Assembly: GCA_013398955.1 (NCBI GenBank)
Contig: VWPU01009721.1
Span: forward strand, 62,001 to 126,000
Direction: 5' to 3'
From: Callaeas wilsoni
Lineage: Eukaryota; Chordata; Aves; Passeriformes; Callaeidae
DNA length: 64,000 bases
The position numbers and the translations under genes are program-made. The notes beneath the pieces were generated by a model. The model searched no databases and was not told where the DNA came from. It worked only from the letters and a program-made list of their open reading frames with translations. Below, piece after piece: positions 28,625 to 39,160 of this stretch; position 1 is the stretch's first letter, and each line of letters starts with the position of its first letter.

Positions 28625-29650
28625 AGGAAACAGTGACGATTGATGAGGAAAAGCTGAGGTAATTAATGCCTTTATTTGCCTCAATTTTTAATAGCAATAT
28701 CAACTGTTCTGCGGGTACCCAGTCCCCTAAGCCGGAAGACAAGGATGAGGAGCAGAATGAAGCTCCCCTTACCCTGGAAAAAATGGTCAGCGACCTGCTA
28801 CAGCTCTTAGACACACACAACTGTGTGGGACTGGATGGGATACACCCAAGGATAGAAAGGAGTTGATTTAAGTACTCACTGAACCTCCTTCCCTCATGTA
28901 CCAGCAGTCCTGCCTAACTGGGGATGTTCTAGTCGACTGGAGTTTTCCAAATAGGACATATATCAACAAGAAAGGCAGGAAGGAGGATCCAGGAAACTAC
29001 AGGCGTGTCAGTCTGTCCTTGATGCTGGCAAAGGTCATTGAACAGATCATCCTGACATCCTGGCCTGTATCAGCAATTGTGTGGCGAGCAGGACGAGGGC
29101 AGGGATTGTCCCGTCATACTCGGCACTGGTGAGGCCACACCTCAAATCCTGTGTTCAGTTCTGGGCCCCCCACTACAAGAAGGTCATTGAAGTGCTGGAG
29201 CATGTCCAGAGAAGGGCAACAGAGCTGGTGAAGGGTCTGGACCGTAAGTCATATGTGGGGCAGCTGAGGGAGCTGGGGGTGTTTAGCCTGGAGAAAAGAG
29301 GGCTGAGAGGAGACCTTACTGCTCTCCTCAACTGCCTGAAAGAAGCCAGGTGGGGGCAGTCTCTTTTCCCAAGTAGCAAGTGATGTGGGAAGAACAAATG
29401 GCCTCAAGGTGTGCTGAGGAGGTTCAGATTAGATATTAGGAAAAAATTCTTCATTAGGAAAGGGTCACCAGGCATTGGAACAGGCTGCCCAGGAAAGTGG
29501 TGGAATCATTGGCCCTGGAGTATTCAGAAAACATGTGGGTGTCGCACTTCAGGACATGGTTTATTGTTGAACACACGGTGCTTGGTTAATGGTTGGAGTT
29601 AATGATCTTAGAGAGCTTTTCCAAATAAAACAATTCTGTGATTCTATTAA
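28625..29650 (+). repeat. CR1 LINE, internally deleted, with intact 3' end
   Basis: The first part (to about 29062) reads as CR1 ORF2 upstream of and into the first RT blocks: [20 protein letters not shown] resembles the CR1 NYRPVSLTSVPGKVMEQIIL-type segment. The second part jumps to the C-terminal ORF2 region ([47 protein letters not shown]) and the 3' untranslated region, ending ACAATTCTGTGATTCTATT. The RT catalytic core is missing, so it could not move by itself. The longest open frame left is 100 codons at 29081-29383. Confidence 0.92.
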
Positions 29651-31163
29651 GCCATTTACTCTACTCATTATGTAACTGTATACAATTACTTGTTTTAGGC
29701 ATAAGCTAGACTTTAGGAACAATATATGTTCTTCTCATGTTTCAAAGATTTGTATGTATATTTCTTTCACTGTAAAACCCTTTAAAACTTTTATGGAAGT
29801 GCTCAAAAACAGATGAAAACTACCCAGAAACAATGAGCCTGCACTGAAATCGTAGCCTCAGAAGGACACTGAATAAAACCTTTCAATTATTTGCATTTAC
29901 TGTATTTAAGTTCCTATAGCAGACAGGTCCCAGAGCATGTCAACAAAATTCCCACACTAAGATGAAATTGAATTAGAAGATGTGCTCCTAAAACACACCT
30001 AATTTGCCCCAGCTGCTAGGAGCAGTGTACTGGAACAGACTGAAAAAGCAAGGCTAGAGCAAAACTCAAACCTCCAGACTCTTCCCTTTCTACTTCTGCA
30101 TTGCACATGAAGTGTGGGTCTTCAGCCACATTCATTACTCTGCAGACACACTCTTTCTGGGGCAACATCATCTCAATACAGTCACTGTTTAGAAGATCAA
30201 GGATGAGGTTTGCATGTTCACTTAACCCTTTAGTAGTATTTATCATCTCAACTTCAGTAGCTAATCCTCAGCATCTCAAGCACTTAATTTCCTGCTTTTA
30301 TGAACTTGAATTCACTACCTTTTTTACTTAATCTAATACATTTGACAAAAACACGAGTCTTATGAAGATTCAGCACCTAATTAACATCAGACTCCATGCA
30401 AATATTATGCAGTAGAAAACAAGTCTACTGGGATATAACTTGATCAAAACAAAGCCAATTAAAGTAAAAATTGACTCCTACAAAGGTGGTAAAAATACGA
30501 TTTTAACTATTTCTCTCTTGGTGCTTCTTGATAATCAGATTAAACAGCTTTAAGAAAAGAGTGATTAATGAAAAAAAAAAATAAACTATTTGAGATTTTG
30601 TTGCTTCTGACCTCAGACCTACTAACATATTAATGTCCTCCTTGACCATAACCCATAGCCTTATTTTCAATGAGAAGACCATTTATTTAGCTATATATTT
30701 CTCTTCTGTATTGTACATTTGCAAACCAGTGGAACTGACAATGATGGTAATATATTACCTGATAATGCAGTAGATAAAAGGAAAGCTTATTTACAAAGAA
30801 GTGTCCATAAAAATATCATTAATAAACAGAGGGACGTACATTTCCCAGTAACATTTTCTAGCATTATTAGGTTTAAGTTGGAATTTTAGCACATAAAATA
30901 CATCCATACAGCATATGTGTCTTTGGGCACTTTTTTACAAAACTTCAATTTTGTTTCAAGCAGGCTTTTCTTTTAAATAAATAAATTACAGAATTATTTC
31001 CAAAGCTAACAAAGAAATATATTTTGCAGGAAAAAAAAAAGACACCCCCCCAAACCCTCAATCAAGATACATATCTTCAAACAACCACTCTTTCTTTTCT
31101 GTAATAGCATCAGTAATCAGCCTGTGATCACAGGGGTCTCAGCGAGTTATTATTGTCTCTTAC

Positions 31164-31276
31164 CCGGAGTTTGAAAGTTAAGGCGTCGCAGCTCCACTGG
31201 ATCTGTGGGATGGTGAGAGGGGACCTCCTTGCTGTTGGGTATGCTGCTTTTTCTAGAATCAGATTCAGCCCTCTTT
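31164..31276 (-). CDS. PTPRD: PTPRD exon: cytoplasmic juxtamembrane segment
   Basis: This 113-base exon completes an Arg codon and encodes [20 protein letters not shown] then [17 protein letters not shown] plus the first base of Gly. It is the basic, serine-rich juxtamembrane region directly inside the membrane. The [11 protein letters not shown] stretch is typical of PTPRD and unlike the PTPRS sequence. Acceptor CACCTTCTCCATGCAG; donor CCGG|GTAAGA. Mammalian LAR-family genes have a small alternatively spliced insert in this region. I could not find a convincing equivalent in the neighbouring introns, but 12- to 33-base exons cannot be ruled out by eye. Confidence 0.97.
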
Positions 31277-33992
31277 CTGCATGGAGAAGGTGAATACACA
31301 TAAACAGAAGATAGACGTATTAGCTTGACAAAGGTGCCTGAGTGTTTAGCATTATAATCTGAAGGCAAGATGCTTATTTCTGAAAAAATATTTGATTGTG
31401 TGCAAAGGTAATATAATTATGCATGGTGGGTAGGGTACCTACAATTTGCAGTGTCAAAATGGTCACAGAGAAGATAGCTGCATTCTGCCCTAAACTGATC
31501 TTCCAGAACATCCTTCTGGTCATCCTAATACTTTACGATTACAACATTAAACTTAAAAAAATTCAGACAATTCTCCTATTTTAAATCCTATCTAGCTATA
31601 TCTTTATAAAAAAGTAGCCGACTCTTTAGCTAGACCACCCCAAATTATCGTCATTGAATATTTCTTATTTTATACACAGAGCTCTGCATTGTTATATAAA
31701 TATAACTTGCACTCTTTAGGTATTTTTAATATGAGAGAGAACAGTACAGAAGACATCTATTCCAGAAGACATCTATTCTTTTCACTTTCTAGGAAGTAAG
31801 AATTTGCTCTGTTTCCTCTCATCTATGTAGGAGCTGAACTATGCAATTTTCATATGTCTGATCATGTCTACATATATTCAAGGCTTAGATCAATATAAAT
31901 ATTTCTAATCAAATTAAGACTTTCACTGCAAAGGAAGGAAAACAAAAAAAAATTGAGACAAGGAAAGAGAAAAAAGAGAGAGAAAGTTGTCTATGTTTCC
32001 CTTTCTCTAGAGAAAAGCAGAGTCCATGTGTGTTCCGACTGACACTTTTGTTAAAACTGACTCCCATTATCTGTCTGTATCGTTATCTGATGTAAAACAT
32101 GGAGAACCACGTTAAATGAAGAGTAGCTATCACTCTGCACTTTTATACAGCAAGCAGAATCTTTCTTCAGTAGTTATCTGTGGGGTCCTGAATGAAAACA
32201 CAATGTGGCTGATATTTTTTATGTAATCTAAAATGAAGAAGCAAATAGAGGAAGAGTTATGTTGTGAAAACAGAACTGAGATTATTTTAAGGGTAATGAT
32301 AGCAGAATGTTTTCCAGGGGCCCAATATTTATGTTAGCATAACACTATTTTTTTCTAATTGTCTAAGTGTAACAATGCTAAATCTGTTATTACTCCAGTC
32401 AATTTCTTGCTGCTCTTGAAATAATGAAGACCAGGTGACACACACTGAAATGTCAAAAGGTATGCAAAAGACTCAAACAGCAAGACCATTGCACAAATTT
32501 TTTGAAAGTCACTAGTCCTACAGTTTTATTGAAAAAAGTAAAAATTTTTTACTGTAAAAACACTCCATTGTTCTCCAGCAAATACCTTAACATATGTATT
32601 AACTTCTCTTTAGTGAAGCAATAAAAATCTAAATCTGATTATTCTGTTCTTAGTCTTCTTAAAACAAAATTAGTATGGATAAACTCATTTGAGATTCCTT
32701 TCTTTTGATTTTGACTATTCCAGACTCCTACCACAGCAGCACAATGCCCTAGTGCTCTTTCTTCTTATTAAAGATGTGTGATGTAGCTTTCAAAGAGTCT
32801 TTTAACCTGTACTTCCTTCTCTTTATGTCTAGGAGCCTTAAGTCTCCTTAGGTTTCTGGAACTGTACAGGGACAAGCTTCATTTAATGTTTTTCCACTTG
32901 AAAGTTAGTACCAGGCTACAATTTCATTTTAATCTAATAGAATCACTAAAATCTCTTCTAATAACATATCTGAGTACTTTAAATACTTATAGAATAAAAG
33001 ATAAGTTTATTATGTATTATTAATTGGAGGATTATTCTGTTTTGTTTTTTTATTCCCTCAAGCCTATAGCAGACATCACAATTCTTCCAGATTATGCAAT
33101 GATTTTGAGATAGGTGGGGGAAAAAAATTCCATAGAGGAAAAATTATACCACTGTATCATTTTCACTTGTAAAACTGTAAGTCAGCATTAGGTTTATGTG
33201 TATGGAGCATTATGAAGATTCAGAGCAGCTAATGCTTCAACTACAACCATGTATTCCTTCAAGAACTTTGATTATTGCGTACAACCACTGCTTGCACTTC
33301 ACTAAAACACAAATAAAACCATATGAGCATTGTTGAGCTCTTCTATCTCTTGAAAATTTACCCCACGGAGACACAAAAAAATCCCAGTGAAACTTTCCGG
33401 CTTGTATTAGATTGCTTTTCAGTGCTGTAAATAACACAGCAAATCTTGCAGTTGCCCTCATATTGATAGATTACTACCTACATTCACTTAAGACTGACAG
33501 ATGCTTTGTCTTAGATCATTATCATGATGACTTCTTTTTTCTCTTTTTTCTCCTTTTCTGTATTAAATGAAGAGTGATTGTTTTTCACTTCTCACCTGTC
33601 AGGTTTACTGCTCCATTTTAATGCAGCAAGGAGGGAAGAAAAGATGAAATGTTAGTTGACCAGCAGCACAGAGAATAAGCATGAAAATAGGAGATACAAG
33701 GAGTTTTGATTTGCAGTAAAGATATGTAACTAAACCAAATTAAGAAATGACAGCTCATCAAAATATTCAATGCTTGGAAATCACAGAATTAATGGAGGAT
33801 GCAAGGTCATGTCCAAAGGAAATCTTCTGTTGAAAAATACACCTCTTTTAAACACTATCTGCCAAGAAATCAGACTTCAAATTTTAGCCAGTGAGATAAC
33901 GGAGAATGGGTGTCTAATTTAAGCCATGAAAGTAATGTTAACATTACATTGAAAAATTACATCTCACTGAGATGTAGCTCTCTCTTACACTC

Positions 33993-34097
33993 TAGAGAGA
34001 AGAGAGATGAGAGGAAGGAAGAGAGGAAAAATTAAAATGGAGGGCAGAGTAGAATGGGAAAGGAGAACGGGAGAAGAGGAAGAGAAAAGGAAGTGAT
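33993..34097. repeat. Polypurine stretch
   Basis: About 100 bases of mostly A and G on the plus strand (GAGAGAAGAGAGATGAGAGG, GGAAAGGAGAACGGGAGAAG and similar). The transcript is therefore pyrimidine-rich there. Confidence 0.85.
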
Positions 34098-34654
34098 GAA
34101 CAAGGTTAAATATATGAGACATATAAGACTTGCTCTAGATTAAAAAAAAATAATAAAAAAGAAATGAAAACTTCTAAAACTATTTTACAAAACCAGGTAA
34201 TAACGTAACAAGGAATTTTTAACAGTACCCTGGAAAGAAAGGCAACCATAAATCTTTTTCCAATGAAGTATTACACACCTTTTTAGATTTAGAATGAATG
34301 TCATGTACTAGAGGTCTACAGTGATCTGTATAGATCTTAGTGATCTATGATCTATAAAGTTTAGGTAAACAGGAAAAATAATTTATTATGTCTCACCAAC
34401 ATGTTCTATTATACACACACACTGTAAATACAGTGTTTATCTTTCTGTGTGTTGATCATGACAAACAGGGGTTCTACAAACATTTAATAGCTTGTACTCT
34501 TCAATGACCAGATTACACACATTATGAAAAAAATCTTTAAAATTCTTCATTATCACTTAAGATTTCCCATTTTCCCATTTAGCATTTTTGTGCTTTTTTT
34601 TTTTAACATCTGGGTTTTTTTTTTCCCTTAGGAGCATGTTTCTTCTTATAGCTC

Positions 34655-35230
34655 AAGATTCAGCAGGGGACCAGCAGTTCAAAGGAGGTGATTCTTCCCC
34701 TCTACTCCACATTGGTGAGACCCCACCTGGAGTGCTGCATCCAATATTGGGGTCATCAGTATAAAAAAGACATGGATCTGCTGGAGTAGATCCAGAGAAG
34801 GGCCACAAAAATGATAGGGGGGATGGAATAGGAAAGGCTGAGAGACCTGGGATTGTTCAGTCTGGACAAGAGAAGGCTTTGGGACACCTTATTGTGTCTT
34901 TCAGTACTTAAAGGAAACTTGTAAGAAAGATGGGGACAGACTTTATAGAAGAGCCCAGAATGATAGGACAAGAGGTAATGGTCTTAAAAAGGGTAGATTT
35001 AGACTAGTCAGAAGGAAGAACTTTTTAAGATAAGGACTATGAAGCACTAACTAATTAGATTCCCCAGAGAGGTGGTGGATGCCCTATCCCTGGATATTTT
35101 CAAGGCATTTGTATGGCGCTCTGAGAAACCTGACCTAGCTGAAAATGTTCCCACTTACTGCAGGGGGTTGGACTAGATGATCTTTAAATGTCTCTTCCAA
35201 CCCAAATTAATCTATGATGCTATGATTCGG
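34655..35230 (+). repeat. CR1 LINE 3' end
   Basis: It contains the CR1 ORF2 C-terminal DNA signature (CCTCTACTCCACATTGGTGA, GACCCCACCTGGAGTGCTGC, CAGAGAAGGGCCACAAAAAT) and the 3' untranslated region (CCCAGAGAGGTGGTGGATGC, GGGGGTTGGACTAGATGATC, TCTTCCAACCC). It ends CTATGATGCTATGATTC. Several small indels and a stop show decay. Confidence 0.92.
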
Positions 35231-36084
35231 AGTGCCAGAGTTACTATGTTCAAAAGATTTAAATTTAGGCTACAGTCTTGTAAACCAAATCAAAAAACTG
35301 CACTTTATAAAAGCAAACAACACAAAGTCTGTCAAGAAGGCTTTAAGTTGTCTTCCTTAGAAATGGAAAGATCTAGAAAGAGGAATCTTTCGCTCTTCAT
35401 CAGTGGAAAACTGAAATTAGGGAATTTGTGATTTATTAAAAACTAGGAGGAATAGCCACATAAATTCATTTGTTTAAAAAAAAAGAAAAATAAATCCAAA
35501 ACCCAAGAATGAGATAACAGGATATTTCATGGGGAAATGTATTCTTCTTTCTACATTGTCCATTTCTGAGAAACATCACACAATTTCTAGCCCTCTTTAA
35601 CATTGACTAAGTAAGTTCCTAATCAACCAAATCCTATGTAATTGAACACACACTTATGTATCCTACGTCCTGTGTATCACACACGTAAAATATATGTAAA
35701 CTGTGACTCAAGCAGACCTCCCAATGGTTAGGCATTTCCTCTAGGGCATACACTATCTATCTAGCTATAGCTTTGCTTTTGTTTGAGATTTTGGATATAA
35801 ATCTTACTGTGCTGAATAAGATACTCCATCCTTGAACAAAGAAAATATTTATTTTCTTGTCAACAAGAAAATGGCCATAAGCAAGTGAGATTTATCTAAT
35901 TTGCTTGGATCTCTTGATTTGATTGTTTATAAAGTTTAATAGATGGAAAGATCTGCTCCAAAATAGGTGTCCGTCTTTACTATAACTGCAAGATTGTTTC
36001 ACTGCTGCAAGAACAGAGAGCACTGAACTGGTTAATGGCCAAGTCAGTTCCATTTGCCAAGACACAGTCAACTCCAGCTCAGGA

Positions 36085-36265
36085 AACAATAGTTTTTACT
36101 GTGAGGATAGCTGAATACGGGAACAAGTTGCCCAGAAAGGTCGTTGAGTTTCCATTCTTAGCTATAAAATGCTTGCCTGGATATCCCTCTGATCAAACTG
36201 CTGCAGGTGGCCATGCTCTGAACAGGGCTGGGAAGAGGCAAACTCCAGAGCTGTGGCCCTTTGAT
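36085..36265 (+). repeat. Old CR1 3' fragment
   Basis: GGGAACAAGTTGCCCAGAAA, then GTCGTTGAGTTTCCATTCTT and GCCATGCTCTGAACAGGGCT, align with the CR1 3' untranslated region (gaacaggttgcccagagagg; gtggagtctccatccttgga; ccctgctttgagcaggg). It is heavily diverged, with uncertain ends, and the terminal repeats are not clear. Confidence 0.65.
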
Positions 36266-37530
36266 CCTGCGAATCTGTGAGCTCTTCTGCACACAGCCAA
36301 TATTAATTGGCCTCATCCGTGTTGGCTGTTGTATTGATAGTATGTCCAATGACAAGAAAAGATACTCTTCAGTATTCATCTCATCTATTATTGTTACTTA
36401 CTAAGCTGCAATGACCTTTTGGCTATATTCTAATATATGATCCAAAAACTTGTCCATGAAATATCTTTGCTTTCAGATTTTAAGAAGAGTAAATGCAGAG
36501 GCAATAACCTTTATATAACTTAGGAACAAATAATAAAGAGTTCAAACATGGATTCCTTGTCTTTGGCACAGTTAAATATACTTCAAACCAACCCATGCAA
36601 CTTATCCACACGATCTAATAATGTCTGTTTTAAAGAAGGGCTAGACTTCTCCCCATAAAATTATTCTTTTGCAAACTGCAGTCGTAATTTCTCAGTGATT
36701 GTAATTAAAATGTATAAGTAGTATTGTAAATCATGAATTTAGTGATCCAAGTCTGCTCTCAAAGGTTTCTACGGACAAAGGGAATTCAGCATAGTTGACC
36801 TTTATTTGAGTTACTACTCTTTGCACTTCAGATGACACGGTCATTTCTTGGTCGTCCTCTTTGTACTGCACATTCTTTAACAAAATCCTCTTTAATATTT
36901 TCTGCATATATATTCATAATTAGACTGATGCCCTCTATCTTCATTTTCTTTTCTCACTATCATACTTGTTGCACTTATACCCCAATATATTCTAGAAATA
37001 TACTTGTAAAATTTTCTGTATCCACAAAAATTACTTGTTTGTCTGTTTTTTTAATATATTTTTCCCATCTAACACCTGTAGCCACGTTAAATTCATTTAA
37101 CTCAGAAATTAAATGTCACTGTTTTCTCAAAGCAGTATGTTAATATCTCAACTGTCTTGTCATTGCTCTTCTACAGTCAGTAAGTCTATCAAAATCAAGC
37201 AGTAAGTTTGCATTCAGGTTACATACTCTTGAAAAAAAAATCCAATTATGCACTACATTTTTACAGAAATGAAAGCTCATAGAGAACCATAGACTGCTAA
37301 AACTGCAGTCATAATTTCTCAGAGGTAATTTGCCAAATCAGTGCAGTTTAACAAATTAGAGTAAATAGCTGAAAATAGAAAAATAAATAAATACATATGG
37401 ACAGTTGCCCCAACAGTTCTAGTACAAGTAGTAAATAACAGATGGAAAACATGTCCCCCATTCTCAGTGAATGACAATCTCTTCACACTAGGGATGAGCA
37501 AATTTTACCTGCTTATATGTGGAATATTCC

Positions 37531-37550
37531 TTTTTTTTTTTTTTTTTTTT
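37531..37550. repeat. T20 homopolymer
   Basis: Twenty consecutive T on the plus strand (A on the transcribed strand), without target-site duplications or a recognisable element body beside it. Confidence 0.9.
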
Positions 37551-38999
37551 AATAGACTTGAAGATTGGTATTTTGGTTCATTAAATAAAATCAGTAACTC
37601 TAGAAGCAGTTGCACATCTGCTTAATATACTGTTGTTTGGATTTCTTTTGTAGTATGGGAGATTTACTTTTAATACTTCAAAATAATCAGAAGAAAGGAG
37701 TATTTCACTTTCAGCATATCTCCAATGACCAGTTCTGAAGCGGTGGACAGAAACGGAGTTGCTAATTAATTCAACTGGCTGAGACACTGCACTACCAGAA
37801 ACATTCAGGAGACATAGTATCTGCAAGCAACAGACTGAATGTTATGCTGCTGTATGATTATAACCCTAGAACCATTCTATAAATTTGTATCTATTTGGAA
37901 TCCAAAGGGGAAGTTAACCCTGGACTGGTTATTTACTGCTGAAGAGAGAATTCTTTCCAAAACCAGAAGAGAGTTCTCTTCATGAAACTTCAGAGGTATT
38001 TGACCAGAGACACTAAAGTTGGGAAGAGCATACAGGCTCAGATTTAAATATTTATATGCAGGTAATAGCATCATAGCCATTAGTTTTAGAAGATATACTT
38101 CATTTAGTAAAATTATTCCTAGTGTGCCACCTCCCCAGAAATTGACAGAAATTGACTTTGTAATATTCTTTAAAAATACTTTAGCAATGTATTTGAAAAA
38201 TGTATTAGGAATGAAATATAAACATTAAAAAAACCTTTTTGAATTTTATTCTTTGGTTTTGATTTAGTATCTTGACCCCTGTTAACTCATTTACACTGTA
38301 AAAGGCTACTACATATAAATTGTTTTATGTTTTCACTGAATATGTTGTAAGGCAGAGGGAAGTCCTTTGTGTAATAGCAAAACTAAAACTGTGTCATAAA
38401 CAGCGAAAGAAGAATGAGTGAAATTTGATCTCATTGCAAGATTAGTAGAAAACAGCTATTTGATGTCTCTTTAATCTCTCAGATCAGAGCTTGAAATTCA
38501 TATAGATTCACTGCCAAATTGAGGCCAACTGTCAAAAGTTAAAATTCAAATTACTTGAGTGGAGATGAAAATCACATTTAACAACAAGCTGAATGTAACC
38601 CCTAATGTATTACTATTATACATCTATAAACAAGTTTTAAAAAGTCAAATGTGCAAATTCCATACATATTTATATGCAAGCACATATTTACTTTCTTCGC
38701 ATACAAATGTATCTTTGCATACAAATGTATGCAAAGTGGAAAAAACATTTAAATGCAGAAGTGTTAATATAGTGTCATCAGCAGAAAAATGTACCCACAT
38801 ACCTGTAATTATTGGAAACTTTCAGCCAAAAATTTCTGCAGCATTCTGGAAGCCATTAATAAATTTCAAAATATCCCAAGCAATGACAGTTAATAGTGTA
38901 GCACAAAAATACAGTGTGAAACAGTATTATAAAGTGACCAATATAGAGGGGAAATTATATACCTTGCAAGAAAACTCAAAGTTAAAGGTATAAACCTAC

Positions 39000-39160
39000 C
39001 TTTTATAAAGAAGTATAGCAATAACGATACAGATGATAAACACCACTGCAAGAACTGGTCCAACAACCCAAATCAAGCCTTCTTCCTCATCTGTAATTGG
39101 TTGGGGATCAAGATCCATTGACACAACAGGATCTGAATATGGGCTTGTTGCATACATGGT
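39000..39160 (-). CDS. PTPRD: PTPRD exon: stalk and transmembrane helix
   Basis: This 161-base exon has 53 codons plus two bases of an Arg codon. It encodes [20 protein letters not shown] then PITDEEEG, an acidic stalk just outside the membrane. A single transmembrane helix follows, [20 protein letters not shown] then ILLY, and a positively charged stop-transfer Lys-Arg. The acceptor is TTTCTGTAG|ACC and the donor is AAAAG|GTAGGT. The charge pattern (acidic outside, basic inside) fits a type I protein. The first residue, Thr after ESES, sits at the splice junction, where I recall Lys or nothing in other PTPRD sequences. That comparison is from memory and should be checked. Confidence 0.97.
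39005..39079 (-). other. PTPRD: Transmembrane segment
   Basis: About 24 consecutive hydrophobic residues ([20 protein letters not shown] and AILLY) run between DEEE outside and KRKR inside. It is the only membrane span in the encoded part. Confidence 0.93.

Larger units (their letters stand above)
21032..31163 (-). other. PTPRD: PTPRD intron, 10.1 kb
   Basis: This intron contains an (AAT)n microsatellite (21673-21706), an imperfect T8/A8 palindrome near 24207-24235, and an internally deleted plus-strand CR1 element (28625-29650). Otherwise it is AT-rich sequence with no recognised gene. Confidence 0.9.
31277..38999 (-). other. PTPRD: PTPRD intron, 7.7 kb
   Basis: This intron contains two plus-strand CR1 pieces (34655-35230 and 36085-36265), a purine-rich stretch (33993-34097), a T20 run (37531-37550) and a perfect short palindrome (38713-38736). 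The 144-codon plus-strand open frame at 38559-38993 is antisense to the gene and not recognised. The rest holds nothing identifiable. Confidence 0.9.

Noticed and set aside
29081..29397. Overlapping 100- and 74-codon open frames
   Set aside because: They are the two strands of the C-terminal CR1 ORF2 remnant, not a host gene.
38559..38993. 144-codon plus-strand open frame next to the transmembrane exon
   Set aside because: Antisense to the gene and in intron, with no family resemblance or Kozak-type support. It contains a palindromic duplication.
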